From positions 1 to 64,000 of the forward strand of contig NZ_JAHCLU010000002.1 in the NCBI RefSeq assembly GCF_018448785.1: 64,000 nucleotides of DNA, read 5' to 3'. Numbering within the stretch: the first letter of the stretch is position 1; each line of letters opens with the position of its first letter. The stretch comes from Halomonas jincaotanensis. Lineage in GTDB: Bacteria > Pseudomonadota > Gammaproteobacteria > Pseudomonadales > Halomonadaceae. The notes under the pieces are model-generated. The model did not search any database and was not told where the DNA came from. It worked only from the letters and a program-made list of their open reading frames with translations. The position numbers were made by a program, and so were the translations under genes. This document shows positions 18,652 through 27,847 of the stretch, piece by piece.

Positions 18652-19812
18652 ATGGATCCTCAGCATCATAATCGCGTTTTACCAGCCTTGATGATCGCGG
18701 CGTTGGTGGCCTGGTTTGTCGCCGACCTGGTCAGCGTGGCAGCCAACCGCATCGTGCCCGGCGAAGGCGTTGCTACCCTCGATGCCATCGGCTGGGGTGG
18801 CGTGCTGGCGGGTTCGCTGGCGATGCTCGCGGTGGCCATATTGGGGTTTCGTCCCAACCCGCGCAAATACCGCGCTGCCTTGATTGTGACGGTGACCATG
18901 CTGATGGCCCTGCCGGCGGTGCTCGCGCTGGCCGCCGCCAGGCTCGCCGATTCCGATATGCCTCAGGCGCGCCTGGGTATCGGGCCGGGCTTCTGGGTCG
19001 TGCTGTTCGTGACGTTGCTGGCCATGATCGAGTTGCGCACCCGCCTGGGGGTCTCACGCCTCAATGGCTGGGTGCTGATGCTTCCCGTGGTACTCAGCTG
19101 GTGGCTGTGTCTGAGTCTGTGGCTGGCGCCATTGGCGCTGCTCCAAGAGTTTCGTGGGCGTAGTGATCAGTTCGTGTCTGCCGTGCTCTATCACTTGGCA
19201 CTGGTCGGTGCAGCAGTCGGCACAAGCCTGGTGCTGGGTGTGGCACTGGCGCTCGCCATGCGGCGTTTCCCGACCCTGCAGCGCGCCGGTTTTGGCGTCC
19301 TCAATTTTCTGCAGACCATTCCCAGCCTGGCCCTGTTCGGTCTGTTGCTGGCACCGCTCGCCTGGCTAGCGGCCAATGTCGAGTGGGTCTCGACTCTCGG
19401 GGTACGTGGCATCGGCTGGGCCCCGGCATTGATCGCTCTGGTGGCATACAGCCTGCTGCCGATGGTGCGCAACACCTTTGTGGCGCTTTCGCAAGTCGAT
19501 CCGGGCGTGATCGAATCCGCGCGGGGCATGGGCATGAGTCACGTACAGGTTTTTCTTCAGGTGCGGTTGCCGCTGGCACTGCCGGTCATGCTGGAGGGTG
19601 TTCGAATCACTACCGTGCAGGCGATCGGTCTCACTGCCGTGGCGGCCTTGATCGGCGCCGGAGGACTGGGTGGCTTTATCTTCCAGGGGTTGGGGCAGGC
19701 GGCGATGGACCTGGTGCTGCTGGGTGCGCTGCCGATTTTGGGCATGGCCTTGGTGGCGGATGCCTTGCTCGGGGCCTTGAGCGAGCGACTGCGCCCGGGA
19801 GGGGCGAAATGA
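18652..19812 (+). CDS. yehY: Osmoprotectant ABC transporter permease, YehY type
   Basis: This 386-residue membrane protein has an extra N-terminal block of hydrophobic segments (about 1-165) before the usual permease domain. The permease domain has the coupling motif ESARGMGMSHVQVFLQVRLPLALPVM, which contacts the ATPase. The long form is the YehY hallmark and contrasts with the 253-residue partner YehW. It follows yehZ by 12 bases and its stop overlaps the ATPase start (ATGA). Confidence 0.88.
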   Translation: MDPQHHNRVLPALMIAALVAWFVADLVSVAANRIVPGEGVATLDAIGWGGVLAGSLAMLAVAILGFRPNPRKYRAALIVTVTMLMALPAVLALAAARLADSDMPQARLGIGPGFWVVLFVTLLAMIELRTRLGVSRLNGWVLMLPVVLSWWLCLSLWLAPLALLQEFRGRSDQFVSAVLYHLALVGAAVGTSLVLGVALALAMRRFPTLQRAGFGVLNFLQTIPSLALFGLLLAPLAWLAANVEWVSTLGVRGIGWAPALIALVAYSLLPMVRNTFVALSQVDPGVIESARGMGMSHVQVFLQVRLPLALPVMLEGVRITTVQAIGLTAVAALIGAGGLGGFIFQGLGQAAMDLVLLGALPILGMALVADALLGALSERLRPGGAK

Positions 19813-20753
19813 TCGAACTCTTTGACGTCACCAAACGCTTTGGCGAGGAAGCCGCCGTCGATGCCATTTCGCTGCGGGTCGATAGTGGCGAGCTGTGTGC
19901 GCTGGTCGGCACCTCAGGATGCGGCAAGTCGACGACGCTGCGCATGATCAACCGTCTGATCGAGCACAGTGATGGCGAGATCCATATCGACGGTCAGCCG
20001 GTTCGTCGCTTCAAGGAAGACACGCTCAGGCGACGTATCGGTTATGTAATCCAGAGCACCGGTTTGTTTCCACATTGGACGGTAGCCCGCAACATTGGCC
20101 TTGTGCCACGGCTTCTCAAGTGGTCGCCCGAGCGGATCGAATCGCGAGTCGAGGAGTTGATGACACTGTTGGGGTTGCCGCACGAGGCATTCGCCGACAA
20201 GTATCCCGACCAACTGTCGGGAGGACAGGCACAGCGTGTCGGCGTGGCCCGCGCGCTGGCCGCCGACCCGGACATCTTGCTGATGGACGAGCCGTTTGGT
20301 GCCCTGGATCCCATCACTCGCGAGGCGCTTCAGGACGAGTTGCGCGAATTGCAGGCGCGACTGCACAAGACCATCGTCTTTGTGACCCACGACATGGACG
20401 AGGCATTGCGTCTCGCCGACAAGCTGGTGGTGATGGACGCCGGGCGGATCGTCCAGCAAGGCACCCCCCTGGAGTTGCTCCGCGAGCCGGCAACCCCCTT
20501 CGTCGAGTCGATGCTTGGTGGCGATGATCGTGGCCTGAAGGAAACTAGCCTGGTGCGTGTCAGTGAGCGCATGCAGCCGCCAGGACAGACACTCAACGCG
20601 AAGGCCCGGGTCCATCGTGATGCTACGCTTCGCCAGGCGCTCGCGGTCATGTTTCGCGAGCACGCCGATCAACTCACGGTGTTCGATGACGAAGATAGGC
20701 CCGTGGGCGAGCTGTCGTTACAGCGCCTGGTCGGGGTCACACGCCATGAATGA
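19809..20753 (+). CDS. yehX: Osmoprotectant ABC transporter ATP-binding protein
   Basis: This 314-residue ABC ATPase has Walker A GTSGCGKST, the signature LSGGQAQRVGVARAL and Walker B DILLMDEPFGALD, followed by the switch histidine in VFVTHDMDEAL. The C-terminal part (from about residue 240) looks like the CBS-type regulatory region common in OpuA/ProV ATPases. The frame is open for 142 codons upstream, inside yehY, but ATG 19809 overlaps the yehY stop by four bases and gives a normal start (MIELFDVTKRFGEEAAV). Confidence 0.9.
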   Translation: MIELFDVTKRFGEEAAVDAISLRVDSGELCALVGTSGCGKSTTLRMINRLIEHSDGEIHIDGQPVRRFKEDTLRRRIGYVIQSTGLFPHWTVARNIGLVPRLLKWSPERIESRVEELMTLLGLPHEAFADKYPDQLSGGQAQRVGVARALAADPDILLMDEPFGALDPITREALQDELRELQARLHKTIVFVTHDMDEALRLADKLVVMDAGRIVQQGTPLELLREPATPFVESMLGGDDRGLKETSLVRVSERMQPPGQTLNAKARVHRDATLRQALAVMFREHADQLTVFDDEDRPVGELSLQRLVGVTRHE

Positions 20754-21507
20754 GCATGGTGTTCAATGGCGAGCAAACCGCGCCCTGCGCCACTGGCGTC
20801 TGCCACTGGCATGGTTGGTGCTGCTGACGGCGTTGACCGTCGGCATGGCCGAGCTGGAGAGTGTGTTTCGCTGGGTCGAGGCCGACAGTCGACAGGTGAT
20901 CTACGATCGCGCCGACTTCGTCACCTTGCTAGGACGTCATCTGCTGGTGGTGTCGGTGGCCTCGTTGCTGGCCACGCTGATCGGGGTGAGTGCGGCCATC
21001 GCCGTGACGCGCCACGCCGGCCAGGATTTCCTACCGCTGGTCGCGCAGATCGCCTCCATGGGCCAGACCTTTCCGCCCGTTGCGGTGCTGGCCCTGGCCG
21101 TGCCGGTGCTGGGCTTCGGAACCTTGCCGATCATCGTCGCCTTGCTGCTCTACGGACTGCTGCCCATCGTGCGCAATACCCTGGCGGGGTTACAGGGCAT
21201 CGAGCCATCGATACTCGAGGCGGCCCGTGGCATGGGCATGAGCGGGGGCCAGGTGCTTCGTCAGGTCGAACTGCCCTTGGCCGCGCCGGTGATTCTGGCG
21301 GGCATCCGCACCTCGGTAACGGTCAGCATCGCCACCGCCGCACTGGGAGCGACGGTCGGTGCCAGCAACCTCGGCGATCCCATCATCTCCGGCATCGTTA
21401 ACGGCAATACTGCCTATATCCTGCAAGGCGCGCTGATGATCGGGTTGCTGGCACTTACCGTGGACAGCACGTTCGAGCGTCTGACCGTGCGGCGCATCAG
21501 TCGCTGA
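20746..21507 (+). CDS. yehW: Osmoprotectant ABC transporter permease, YehW type
   Basis: This 253-residue permease has about six membrane segments and the coupling loop EAARGMGMSGGQVLRQVELPLAAPVIL. With YehY it forms the heterodimeric channel of the importer. The ATG at 20746 overlaps the end of the ATPase gene by eight bases. It closes the four-gene operon; the next gene starts after about 230 bases. Confidence 0.9.
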   Translation: MNEHGVQWRANRALRHWRLPLAWLVLLTALTVGMAELESVFRWVEADSRQVIYDRADFVTLLGRHLLVVSVASLLATLIGVSAAIAVTRHAGQDFLPLVAQIASMGQTFPPVAVLALAVPVLGFGTLPIIVALLLYGLLPIVRNTLAGLQGIEPSILEAARGMGMSGGQVLRQVELPLAAPVILAGIRTSVTVSIATAALGATVGASNLGDPIISGIVNGNTAYILQGALMIGLLALTVDSTFERLTVRRISR

Positions 21508-21514
21508 ACCTGCG

Positions 21515-21643
21515 TAGTGAATCCCACTTAGTGACCCTTCCCGCATAGTGACTCTCGCTTGTAAGTCAATATCACCTGCAATCTGGAGGCAACGTCCGCG
21601 CGGGAAAACGCTTTCCCTCACATGCCGCTTACGTTAACGTCAG
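21515..21643 (+). promoter_or_regulatory. Intergenic control region of the bkd cluster
   Basis: Three TAGTGA copies lie at 21515, 21529 and 21546, each followed by a C-rich stretch. A perfect hairpin GGGAAA/TTTCCC sits at 21602-21617. The palindrome ACGTTAACGT at 21631-21640, with outer matches extending to 21628-21643, resembles (from memory) the ACGTnnACGT-type site of LiuR, a MerR-family regulator of branched-chain amino acid breakdown. No clear -10/-35 pair was found. Confidence 0.4.
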
Positions 21644-21737
21644 GTTTGATTGCGTTGACGGCCGCCGGGGCCGATCCCCTGGCGGAGAGGCTCATTAGCG
21701 ACAACACTGCCCTCAAAAGGGACCCAGGATCACGGTG

Positions 21738-22952
21738 ATGACAACGACAACAGATATCCACTCGCCGGACTTTCTCGCTGGCGATGAATTCAGCATTCCC
21801 ACCTTCCGCCTCCTTCAACAGGACGGCACGCTCTTCGACGGGGCGGTGGCGCCCGAGCTGAGCCGCGAAGAGGCGCGACACATCTATCATGCCATGGTGG
21901 CGACCCGGGTACTCGACGAGCGCATGATGGCGGCGCAACGTCAGGGCCGGCTGAGTTTCTACATGCAGTGCACCGGCGAGGAAGCCGCGGTCGTCGGCGC
22001 AACAGCGGCGCTCGATGACGCCGACATGATCATGGCGCAGTACCGTGAGCAGGGTGCCCTGATGTATCGCGGTTTCAGCTTCGACGAGTTCATGAACCAG
22101 TTGTTCGGCAACGAGCTCGATTATGGCAAGGGCCGCCAGATGCCGATCCATTATGGATCGCGCAAGCTCCACTACATGACCATCTCTTCACCGCTGGCCA
22201 CGCAGATTCCCCAGGCCACCGGCTTTGCCTATGGGCAGAAGCTGGCCGGAGAAGGGCAGTGCACCATCGTGTTCTTCGGCGAGGGTGCCGCTTCTGAAGG
22301 CGACTTCCATGCGGCCTTGAACATGGCGGCGGTGCATCAGGTGCCAGTGATTTTCTTCTGTCGTAACAACGGCTACGCGATCTCCACGCCCTCCATCGAA
22401 CAGTTCGCTGCCGATGGCGTGGCGCCGCGTGCGTTCGGTTACCGTATGCATGTGATCCGCGTCGATGGCAACGATATCCTGGCGGTCTACGACGCCACTC
22501 GGGCGGCGCGTCGCCTGGCCGCCGAGCACAACCAACCGGTGCTGATCGAGGCGATGACCTACCGCCTGGCGGCCCATTCCTCGTCGGACGACCCCTCGGG
22601 GTATCGCTCGAAGAAGGAAGAAGAGGCCTGGCGTGAGAAGGATCCGCTCTTGCGTATGCGTCGCTGGCTGAACGACAAGGGCTGGTGGAGCGACGAGGAA
22701 GAGACGGAGTGTCAGGAGCGCCTGCGTCGCGAGGTGCTCGAAACCATGAAGCGTGCCCAGAAGCGCCCGCCGCCACCACTCGATAGCCTGGTCACCGATG
22801 TCTATGCCGACGTGACGCCGGCCCTGCAGCGCCAGCTGGATACCCTCAAGACGCACATTCGTCGCTATCCCGACGCCTATCCGAAGGGTGCCATGTCGCT
22901 GGACCCCGATGTCTCGCCGCGTGACGACGCCGACGACAAGGGAGGCGCCTAG
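21738..22952 (+). CDS. bkdA1: Branched-chain 2-oxoacid dehydrogenase, E1 alpha subunit
   Basis: This 404-residue protein is the thiamine-diphosphate-binding alpha chain of the complex that decarboxylates 2-oxoacids from valine, leucine and isoleucine. The ThDP motif [20 protein letters not shown]...NNGYAIS is clear. The loop [13 protein letters not shown] (His280 to Ser291) aligns with the loop phosphorylated in mitochondrial E1 alpha. GTG 21735 and ATG 21738 are both possible; AGGA at 21726 suits ATG. E1 beta starts one base after its stop. Confidence 0.92.
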   Translation: MTTTTDIHSPDFLAGDEFSIPTFRLLQQDGTLFDGAVAPELSREEARHIYHAMVATRVLDERMMAAQRQGRLSFYMQCTGEEAAVVGATAALDDADMIMAQYREQGALMYRGFSFDEFMNQLFGNELDYGKGRQMPIHYGSRKLHYMTISSPLATQIPQATGFAYGQKLAGEGQCTIVFFGEGAASEGDFHAALNMAAVHQVPVIFFCRNNGYAISTPSIEQFAADGVAPRAFGYRMHVIRVDGNDILAVYDATRAARRLAAEHNQPVLIEAMTYRLAAHSSSDDPSGYRSKKEEEAWREKDPLLRMRRWLNDKGWWSDEEETECQERLRREVLETMKRAQKRPPPPLDSLVTDVYADVTPALQRQLDTLKTHIRRYPDAYPKGAMSLDPDVSPRDDADDKGGA

Positions 22953-22953
22953 G

Positions 22954-23931
22954 ATGCCGACCATGAACATGCTGCAGGCCATCAATAACGCGCTGGATAT
23001 CGCCATGGCCGAGGACGACAAGGTGCTCTGCTTTGGCGAGGACGTGGGCGGCTTCGGCGGGGTTTTCCGTGCCACGAGTCATCTTCAGGAAAAGTACGGC
23101 AGGTCGCGCTGCTTCAATACGCCGCTGGTCGAACAGGGCATCATCGGCTTCGCCAACGGCCTGGCCGCCCAGGGTTCGGTCCCGGTCGCCGAAATCCAGT
23201 TCGCCGACTACATCTACCCGGCCTTCGACCAGATCGTCAACGAGACGGCCAAGTTCCGTTACCGCTCGGGGGATCTCTTCAACGTCGGCGGACTGACCAT
23301 TCGCGCGCCCTACGGGGGCGGCATTGCCGGGGGCCACTACCATTCCCAATCCCCCGAGGCCTATTTTGCGCACACGCCGGGTCTCAAGGTAGTGGTGCCG
23401 CGCGATCCCTACCAGGCCAAGGGGCTGCTGCTGGCGTCGATTCGTGACGCCGACCCGGTGATCTTCTTCGAACCCAAGCGTCTCTATCGGGCCTCCACCG
23501 GCGAGGTGCCCGAGGAGGATTACCAGCTGCCCATCGGCGAGGCCGAGGTCACCCGCGAAGGCGCCGACGTCACCCTGGTGGGCTGGGGGGCGCAGATGGA
23601 AGTCATCGAGCGCGCCGTCGAACTTGCCGAGAAGGAAGGGATTTCCTGCGAGGTCATCGACCTGCGCACCATCCTGCCCTGGGACGAGGACAGCGTGGTG
23701 GAGTCGGTACTCAAGACCGGGCGACTCCTGATCACCCACGAGGCGCCATTGACCGGAGGCTTCGCCGCCGAGATCGCGGCCACCGTCCAGGAGCGTTGTT
23801 TCCTGTATCTGGAATCGCCGATCGCCCGAGTGACCGGCCTGGATACGCCGTTTCCGCTTACGCTGGAAAAGGAGTATCTGCCCGACCATCTGAAGATCTT
23901 CGAGGCGATCAAGGCCAGCCTGGCCTTCTGA
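22954..23931 (+). CDS. bkdA2: Branched-chain 2-oxoacid dehydrogenase, E1 beta subunit
   Basis: This 325-residue transketolase-like beta chain pairs with E1 alpha to form the decarboxylase. Typical blocks are [15 protein letters not shown] near residue 30, [27 protein letters not shown] in the middle and the C-terminal transketolase domain ([20 protein letters not shown]). ATG 22954 is one base after the bkdA1 stop with AGGCG upstream, so the two chains are coupled. The frame is open 66 bases further upstream inside bkdA1, without support. Confidence 0.94.
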   Translation: MPTMNMLQAINNALDIAMAEDDKVLCFGEDVGGFGGVFRATSHLQEKYGRSRCFNTPLVEQGIIGFANGLAAQGSVPVAEIQFADYIYPAFDQIVNETAKFRYRSGDLFNVGGLTIRAPYGGGIAGGHYHSQSPEAYFAHTPGLKVVVPRDPYQAKGLLLASIRDADPVIFFEPKRLYRASTGEVPEEDYQLPIGEAEVTREGADVTLVGWGAQMEVIERAVELAEKEGISCEVIDLRTILPWDEDSVVESVLKTGRLLITHEAPLTGGFAAEIAATVQERCFLYLESPIARVTGLDTPFPLTLEKEYLPDHLKIFEAIKASLAF

Positions 23932-23976
23932 CGATTCGGTATCAGGGCTTATGCGAGCCAGGACAGGAGACGCATC

Positions 23977-25335
23977 ATGAGCGAGTTCAAGCTGCCCGAT
24001 ATCGGTGAAGGTATCGTGGAGTGCGAGATAGTCGAATGGCGGGTCGCCGAGGGTGATCTCATCGAGGAGGACCAGCCGGTGGTCGAAGTCATGACCGACA
24101 AGGCGTTGGTCGAGATCACGGCCCCCGAGGCGGGCAGGGTGACGCGGTTATTCGTCCCCAAGGGCGAGATTGCCAAGGTGCATGCGCCGTTGTTTTCCTA
24201 TGACGTCCAGGGTGAGGGTCAAGGACAAGGCGACGATCAAGAAGGAGGAGAACTGGGCGACTTGCAGGAAAAACCGCAGGGAAGTGTTCCGCTTGATGAC
24301 GAACGTGTTAGTAACGACAGAGACGCTGGGCTCGACGACGGTTCATTCACCGATTCGGCATCGGCGCCTTCGGCCGAGCAACGAGTGGCGTCGAGCGAGG
24401 CCTCGAGGGGGCAGGGGCCCTATGGACGCATTCCCGCGAGCCCGGCAGTGCGTCGATTGCTGCGCGAACATGGCCTGGCCCTCGAGGATGTGCCTGGTTC
24501 CGGCAAGGACGGCCGGGTGCTCAAGGACGATGTGTTGCATGTGCTCGAGCAGGGGGTCGACAAGGGTAGCGAGCCGGCGGCCCGAACCGATGCCGCGGTC
24601 GAAGGCGGGCGGCGTCATTCCGATGCGGCCGAGACTCGGGTGGAGCCCCTGCGCGGCATGCGGGCGGTCATGGCGCGGCGGATGGTCGAGGCGGCGACCA
24701 CGATCCCTCACTTCCACTATGGCGAGCAGCTCGACGTCACCGACCTGCTCGCTCTGCGCGAACGGCTCAAGCCGCGTGCCGAGGCGCAGGACTCGAAGTT
24801 GACACTGATGCCCTTCTTCATGAAGGCCCTGGCGCTGGCGGTGCAGGAATTTCCGATTCTCAATGCGCGCCTGAACCAAGCCGTCGACGAGATCCATTAT
24901 CTGCCGTCGGTGAATATCGGCATGGCCGTGGATGGCAAGGCCGGATTGATGGTTCCCAACGTCAAGGGTGTGGAGCGATTGAGCCTGCTCGAGCTTGCCA
25001 GGGAGACGCAGCGCCTGACCGCTGAGGCGCGCGAGGGGCGAGTCGCCCAGCAGGACCTCAAGGGCGGTACCATCAGCATCTCCAATATCGGCGCGCTGGG
25101 CGGGACCTACGCCGCGCCGATCATCAACGCCCCGGAAGTGGCGATCGTCGCCATCGGCAAGACGCAGTGGTTGCCGCGCTTCGATGAAAACGACAATGTC
25201 ATCAAGCAGGCCATCCTGACCGTCACCTGGGCGGGCGATCACCGTCTCATCGATGGCGGTACCATGGCCCGCTTCTGCAACGCCTGGAAAGGTTATCTTG
25301 AAGCTCCGGAAACCATGTTACTGAACCTTAGCTAA
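23977..25335 (+). CDS. bkdB: Dihydrolipoamide acyltransferase E2 of the branched-chain complex
   Basis: This 452-residue E2 has one lipoyl domain with the lipoylated Lys42 in MTDKALVEI, an acidic and glutamine-rich linker, an E3-binding domain (SPAVRRLLREHGLALEDVPGSG) and the catalytic domain with DHRLIDGG near the C-terminus. It forms the core of the complex and passes acyl groups to CoA. It follows bkdA2 by 45 bases. The E3 lipoamide dehydrogenase usually found in bkd operons is not in the window, so the complex must share an E3 encoded elsewhere. Confidence 0.94.
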   Translation: MSEFKLPDIGEGIVECEIVEWRVAEGDLIEEDQPVVEVMTDKALVEITAPEAGRVTRLFVPKGEIAKVHAPLFSYDVQGEGQGQGDDQEGGELGDLQEKPQGSVPLDDERVSNDRDAGLDDGSFTDSASAPSAEQRVASSEASRGQGPYGRIPASPAVRRLLREHGLALEDVPGSGKDGRVLKDDVLHVLEQGVDKGSEPAARTDAAVEGGRRHSDAAETRVEPLRGMRAVMARRMVEAATTIPHFHYGEQLDVTDLLALRERLKPRAEAQDSKLTLMPFFMKALALAVQEFPILNARLNQAVDEIHYLPSVNIGMAVDGKAGLMVPNVKGVERLSLLELARETQRLTAEAREGRVAQQDLKGGTISISNIGALGGTYAAPIINAPEVAIVAIGKTQWLPRFDENDNVIKQAILTVTWAGDHRLIDGGTMARFCNAWKGYLEAPETMLLNLS

Positions 25336-25339
25336 GCCC

Positions 25340-27202
25340 ATGAGTCATGGTCCCCTGCAGCAGTTCTATATACCCGAAGAGCAATCGGTGTATCTGCTCA
25401 GCCATGACGATGCGCGCAAACTCAAGGCGTGGGTGGCGTTGTGCCAGACACAGCTCGAGCAACTGGGTTATCGCCATATCGAGTTGATCGGCAAGGGGGC
25501 CTACGGATTCGTGTTCGCCGGGCTCACTGGGCTCGGCGACGAATACGTGTTCAAGTTCACCCGGGTGAACCTGCCCCAGCATCTCCAGGACCGGCTCGAG
25601 GAAGAGGCCTTCATGCTGGAACAGGTCGATCATCCCCGCGTGCCCAAGCTGATCGTCTTCCAACGCGTGCGTCGCCAGTCGATCCTGGTGATGCAGCGCG
25701 CCCCCGGGCTCAACCTGGAGGAGGTGTCGCTTCGCGAAGGGCGGCTCTCACCGCGCCTGGTGGTGCGCATTGCCGATCAGATCGCCGATATCCTGCGCAC
25801 CCTGCGTCGAGAAGCGTCCCATAAGCCGGGCAGTGGGCTCATCGACAGGCCCATCGTGCATGGCGACATCAAGCCCTCCAATCTGGTGTTCGACGCCGGT
25901 ATCGAGCGGGTAGCGCTGATCGACTGGGGATCCTCGGTCTTCGCGCAACTCGATGCCAATCTGCAGTTCGTGGCGGCCAACGTCATGGAGCTGATGTCGG
26001 ACAACCTGCAGCAGACCAACGCCCGACTGGGGGACGTCTACTTCATCGGCGAAGAGCAGCTCAATGGGGCGTTGTCTTCGCCCCGCTTCGATGAGCAGGG
26101 CGCCGCGGCCACCCTCTATGCGCTGGCCTCGGCCCAATCCTGTCGTTTCGGTCATCGCGCCATTCCCGCGACCTCACTGGGCCTCCCGGTCGAGTTTGCC
26201 CGCATGCTCGACGCGATGCTCGACCCCGACCCGCGCACGCGGTTGAAGGCAGGTGATCATTTCATCCGCGAGATGCCGCGGCTCGCCAGGCTGGTCATGC
26301 TCGACATCCCTCAGAAATCCGCTGCGCCGCTGGTGCCGGTATGGGTGCGTCCGGCGACGCGCGAGATCGATACCGTGGTCTACAGCTCGCGCAAGGCCTT
26401 TCTGCGCGAGGAAGGCGAGCCGGAGACACTCAACGATGTCAACGACGTGCAGCTTGATCGCTATTACAAGAATTTCATGCAGGGCATGGGCGAAACCGAG
26501 AAAGCCTTTCTCGCCGCCGTGAGTCGGCTGGGCAAGTACCCGGTGGTCGGGGGGCTGGCGGTACGCTGGGAGGCCGAAGGCGTCTACATCGATACCTCAC
26601 TCAACCTGCACGATGCGGCGCTCAAGTCGGCCTTTGTCGCGGCCGTGAACAACATGGTGACGCTCGCCCGGGCCATTCATCGCCGTGGCATCTTCAAGAG
26701 CTGTCTGTTCAACGCCCGCGATACCCTGCACCTGGACCGCGAGGGCCCCGAGCGTCCCTTCGTGATCGAACCCGGCATGCGTCTGGCCTTCGAGGTCAGC
26801 GCGATGCCGGAGCTGGAGGACCATACCCGCGTGCACAGTTACTTCGAGGACGGCCCCGACCCCGAAGAGTTCCTGGTATTGCCCCAGGCGATCATCGCCT
26901 CGCTTGAAGCGCTCAACGAGATCCATCACACCGGCATGATCATCTTCGAGGCACTGCCGGCGCATCTCAAGATCCACAGCTACTATCGCCTGCTCGACCC
27001 CTCGCGAGAGGCGGAATTTCGCCAGCGGCTGGACGATATTCTCGCGGCGGTGGGGCTGATCGAGGGGCTTGGGGTTTCAGGTTTCATGAAGATGCCCTAC
27101 AAGGATACCCGCCTGTTTGCGCACGTGGCCCGACAGCCTGAGCGTTTCTATCCCCGCGATCCGCGAGCGGCGCTGGTGGCGGTAGATACCACCCGACGCT
27201 AG
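25340..27202 (+). CDS. Hanks-type serine/threonine protein kinase with long C-terminal region
   Basis: This 620-residue protein has a kinase domain in its first half: glycine loop GKGAYGFVF (51-59), candidate ATP lysine Lys72 in VFKFTR, catalytic loop HGDIKPSN with Asp176, and a DWG triplet (Asp195) in place of DFG. The second half (from about 330) is a conserved-looking region I cannot name; it has no membrane segment. It starts four bases after the bkdB stop, so it is very likely co-transcribed with the dehydrogenase. A role in controlling the complex is possible, by analogy with mitochondrial branched-chain dehydrogenase kinase, but that enzyme is an unrelated GHKL kinase. Substrate unknown. 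Confidence 0.8.
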   Translation: MSHGPLQQFYIPEEQSVYLLSHDDARKLKAWVALCQTQLEQLGYRHIELIGKGAYGFVFAGLTGLGDEYVFKFTRVNLPQHLQDRLEEEAFMLEQVDHPRVPKLIVFQRVRRQSILVMQRAPGLNLEEVSLREGRLSPRLVVRIADQIADILRTLRREASHKPGSGLIDRPIVHGDIKPSNLVFDAGIERVALIDWGSSVFAQLDANLQFVAANVMELMSDNLQQTNARLGDVYFIGEEQLNGALSSPRFDEQGAAATLYALASAQSCRFGHRAIPATSLGLPVEFARMLDAMLDPDPRTRLKAGDHFIREMPRLARLVMLDIPQKSAAPLVPVWVRPATREIDTVVYSSRKAFLREEGEPETLNDVNDVQLDRYYKNFMQGMGETEKAFLAAVSRLGKYPVVGGLAVRWEAEGVYIDTSLNLHDAALKSAFVAAVNNMVTLARAIHRRGIFKSCLFNARDTLHLDREGPERPFVIEPGMRLAFEVSAMPELEDHTRVHSYFEDGPDPEEFLVLPQAIIASLEALNEIHHTGMIIFEALPAHLKIHSYYRLLDPSREAEFRQRLDDILAAVGLIEGLGVSGFMKMPYKDTRLFAHVARQPERFYPRDPRAALVAVDTTRR

Positions 27203-27263
27203 AGAGTCATGAAGGGAACGGCTTCTTGGCCGGAGCCGACGATGTTCAGGCTATTGAATAGGA

Positions 27264-27282
27264 ATCAGGGGACGGACTTGAT
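27264..27282. other. Short RAYT/REP-associated-like sequence
   Basis: ATCAGGGGACGGACTTGAT resembles a stretch that, from memory, often follows REP-associated tyrosine transposase genes. No transposase or hairpin array is present here. It may be a footprint or coincidence. Confidence 0.25.
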
Positions 27283-27341
27283 CTTATGTCGTTGCGTTTC
27301 AAGAGGGCAGAAAGCGTTCTGGAAGGACGCACGATAGTGCC

Positions 27342-27770
27342 ATGCTGAGCCTCTTTCTGGTGGCGCTGATCAGCGCCACTTTGCTGCCCGGTGGCTCCGA
27401 GGTATGGCTGGCCCGACAGTGGTGCCTTAATCCATCCTGGTTGGGTCTTTGGGCGGTGGCCACCGCCGGCAATAGCCTGGGGAGCTTGATCAATGTGGCC
27501 CTGGGTCGCTATGCGCGTCACTTCAGCGACCGCTGGTGGTTTCCTGCTAGTCCTGCTGGGCTGGCCAGGGGCGAGCACTGGTATCGGCGCTTCGGTCAAG
27601 CCAGCTTGTTGCTGTCTTGGGTACCGGTGGTTGGTGACCCGCTCACCGTTCTTGCCGGTATCTTTCGCTTGCCCTTGTGGCGAGCCGCATTGCTGATCAT
27701 CCTTGCCAAGGGTGGCCGCTACGCCTTGGTACTTATGCTCGCCGAGGCTTGGCTGGCACCGCTGTGTTGA
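27342..27770 (+). CDS. yqaA: YqaA-family inner membrane protein (DedA-like)
   Basis: This 142-residue protein has about four hydrophobic segments and the YqaA/DedA layout: SATLLPGGSEVWLA at the start, GNSLGSLINVALGRY, the conserved RFGQASLLLSWVPVVGDPLTVLAG and a final membrane helix. DedA relatives help to handle membrane lipids or proton balance; YqaA itself is poorly characterised. The start is ATG 27342. It follows the kinase after 139 bases and ends at a bidirectional terminator. Confidence 0.85.
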   Translation: MLSLFLVALISATLLPGGSEVWLARQWCLNPSWLGLWAVATAGNSLGSLINVALGRYARHFSDRWWFPASPAGLARGEHWYRRFGQASLLLSWVPVVGDPLTVLAGIFRLPLWRAALLIILAKGGRYALVLMLAEAWLAPLC

Positions 27771-27790
27771 GCAAAACTGTCCTTGAAACG

Positions 27791-27818
27791 CTTCGCCCCG
27801 GCGAGTTCCGGGGCGAAG
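27791..27818. terminator. Bidirectional terminator between yqaA and the DUF411 gene
   Basis: CTTCGCCCCGG (27791-27801) and CCGGGGCGAAG (27808-27818) form a perfect eleven-pair stem with a six-base loop. It lies 20 bases after yqaA and 29 bases beyond the convergent DUF411 gene. T-runs are weak on both sides. Confidence 0.7.
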
Positions 27819-27847
27819 TGGTTATACTCGACATGCCCGACGGATCC

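Noticed and set aside
19383..19808. N-terminal extension of the yehX ATPase inside yehY
   Set aside because: The extension is low-complexity translation of yehY in another frame; ATG 19809 with an ATGA overlap is the clear start.
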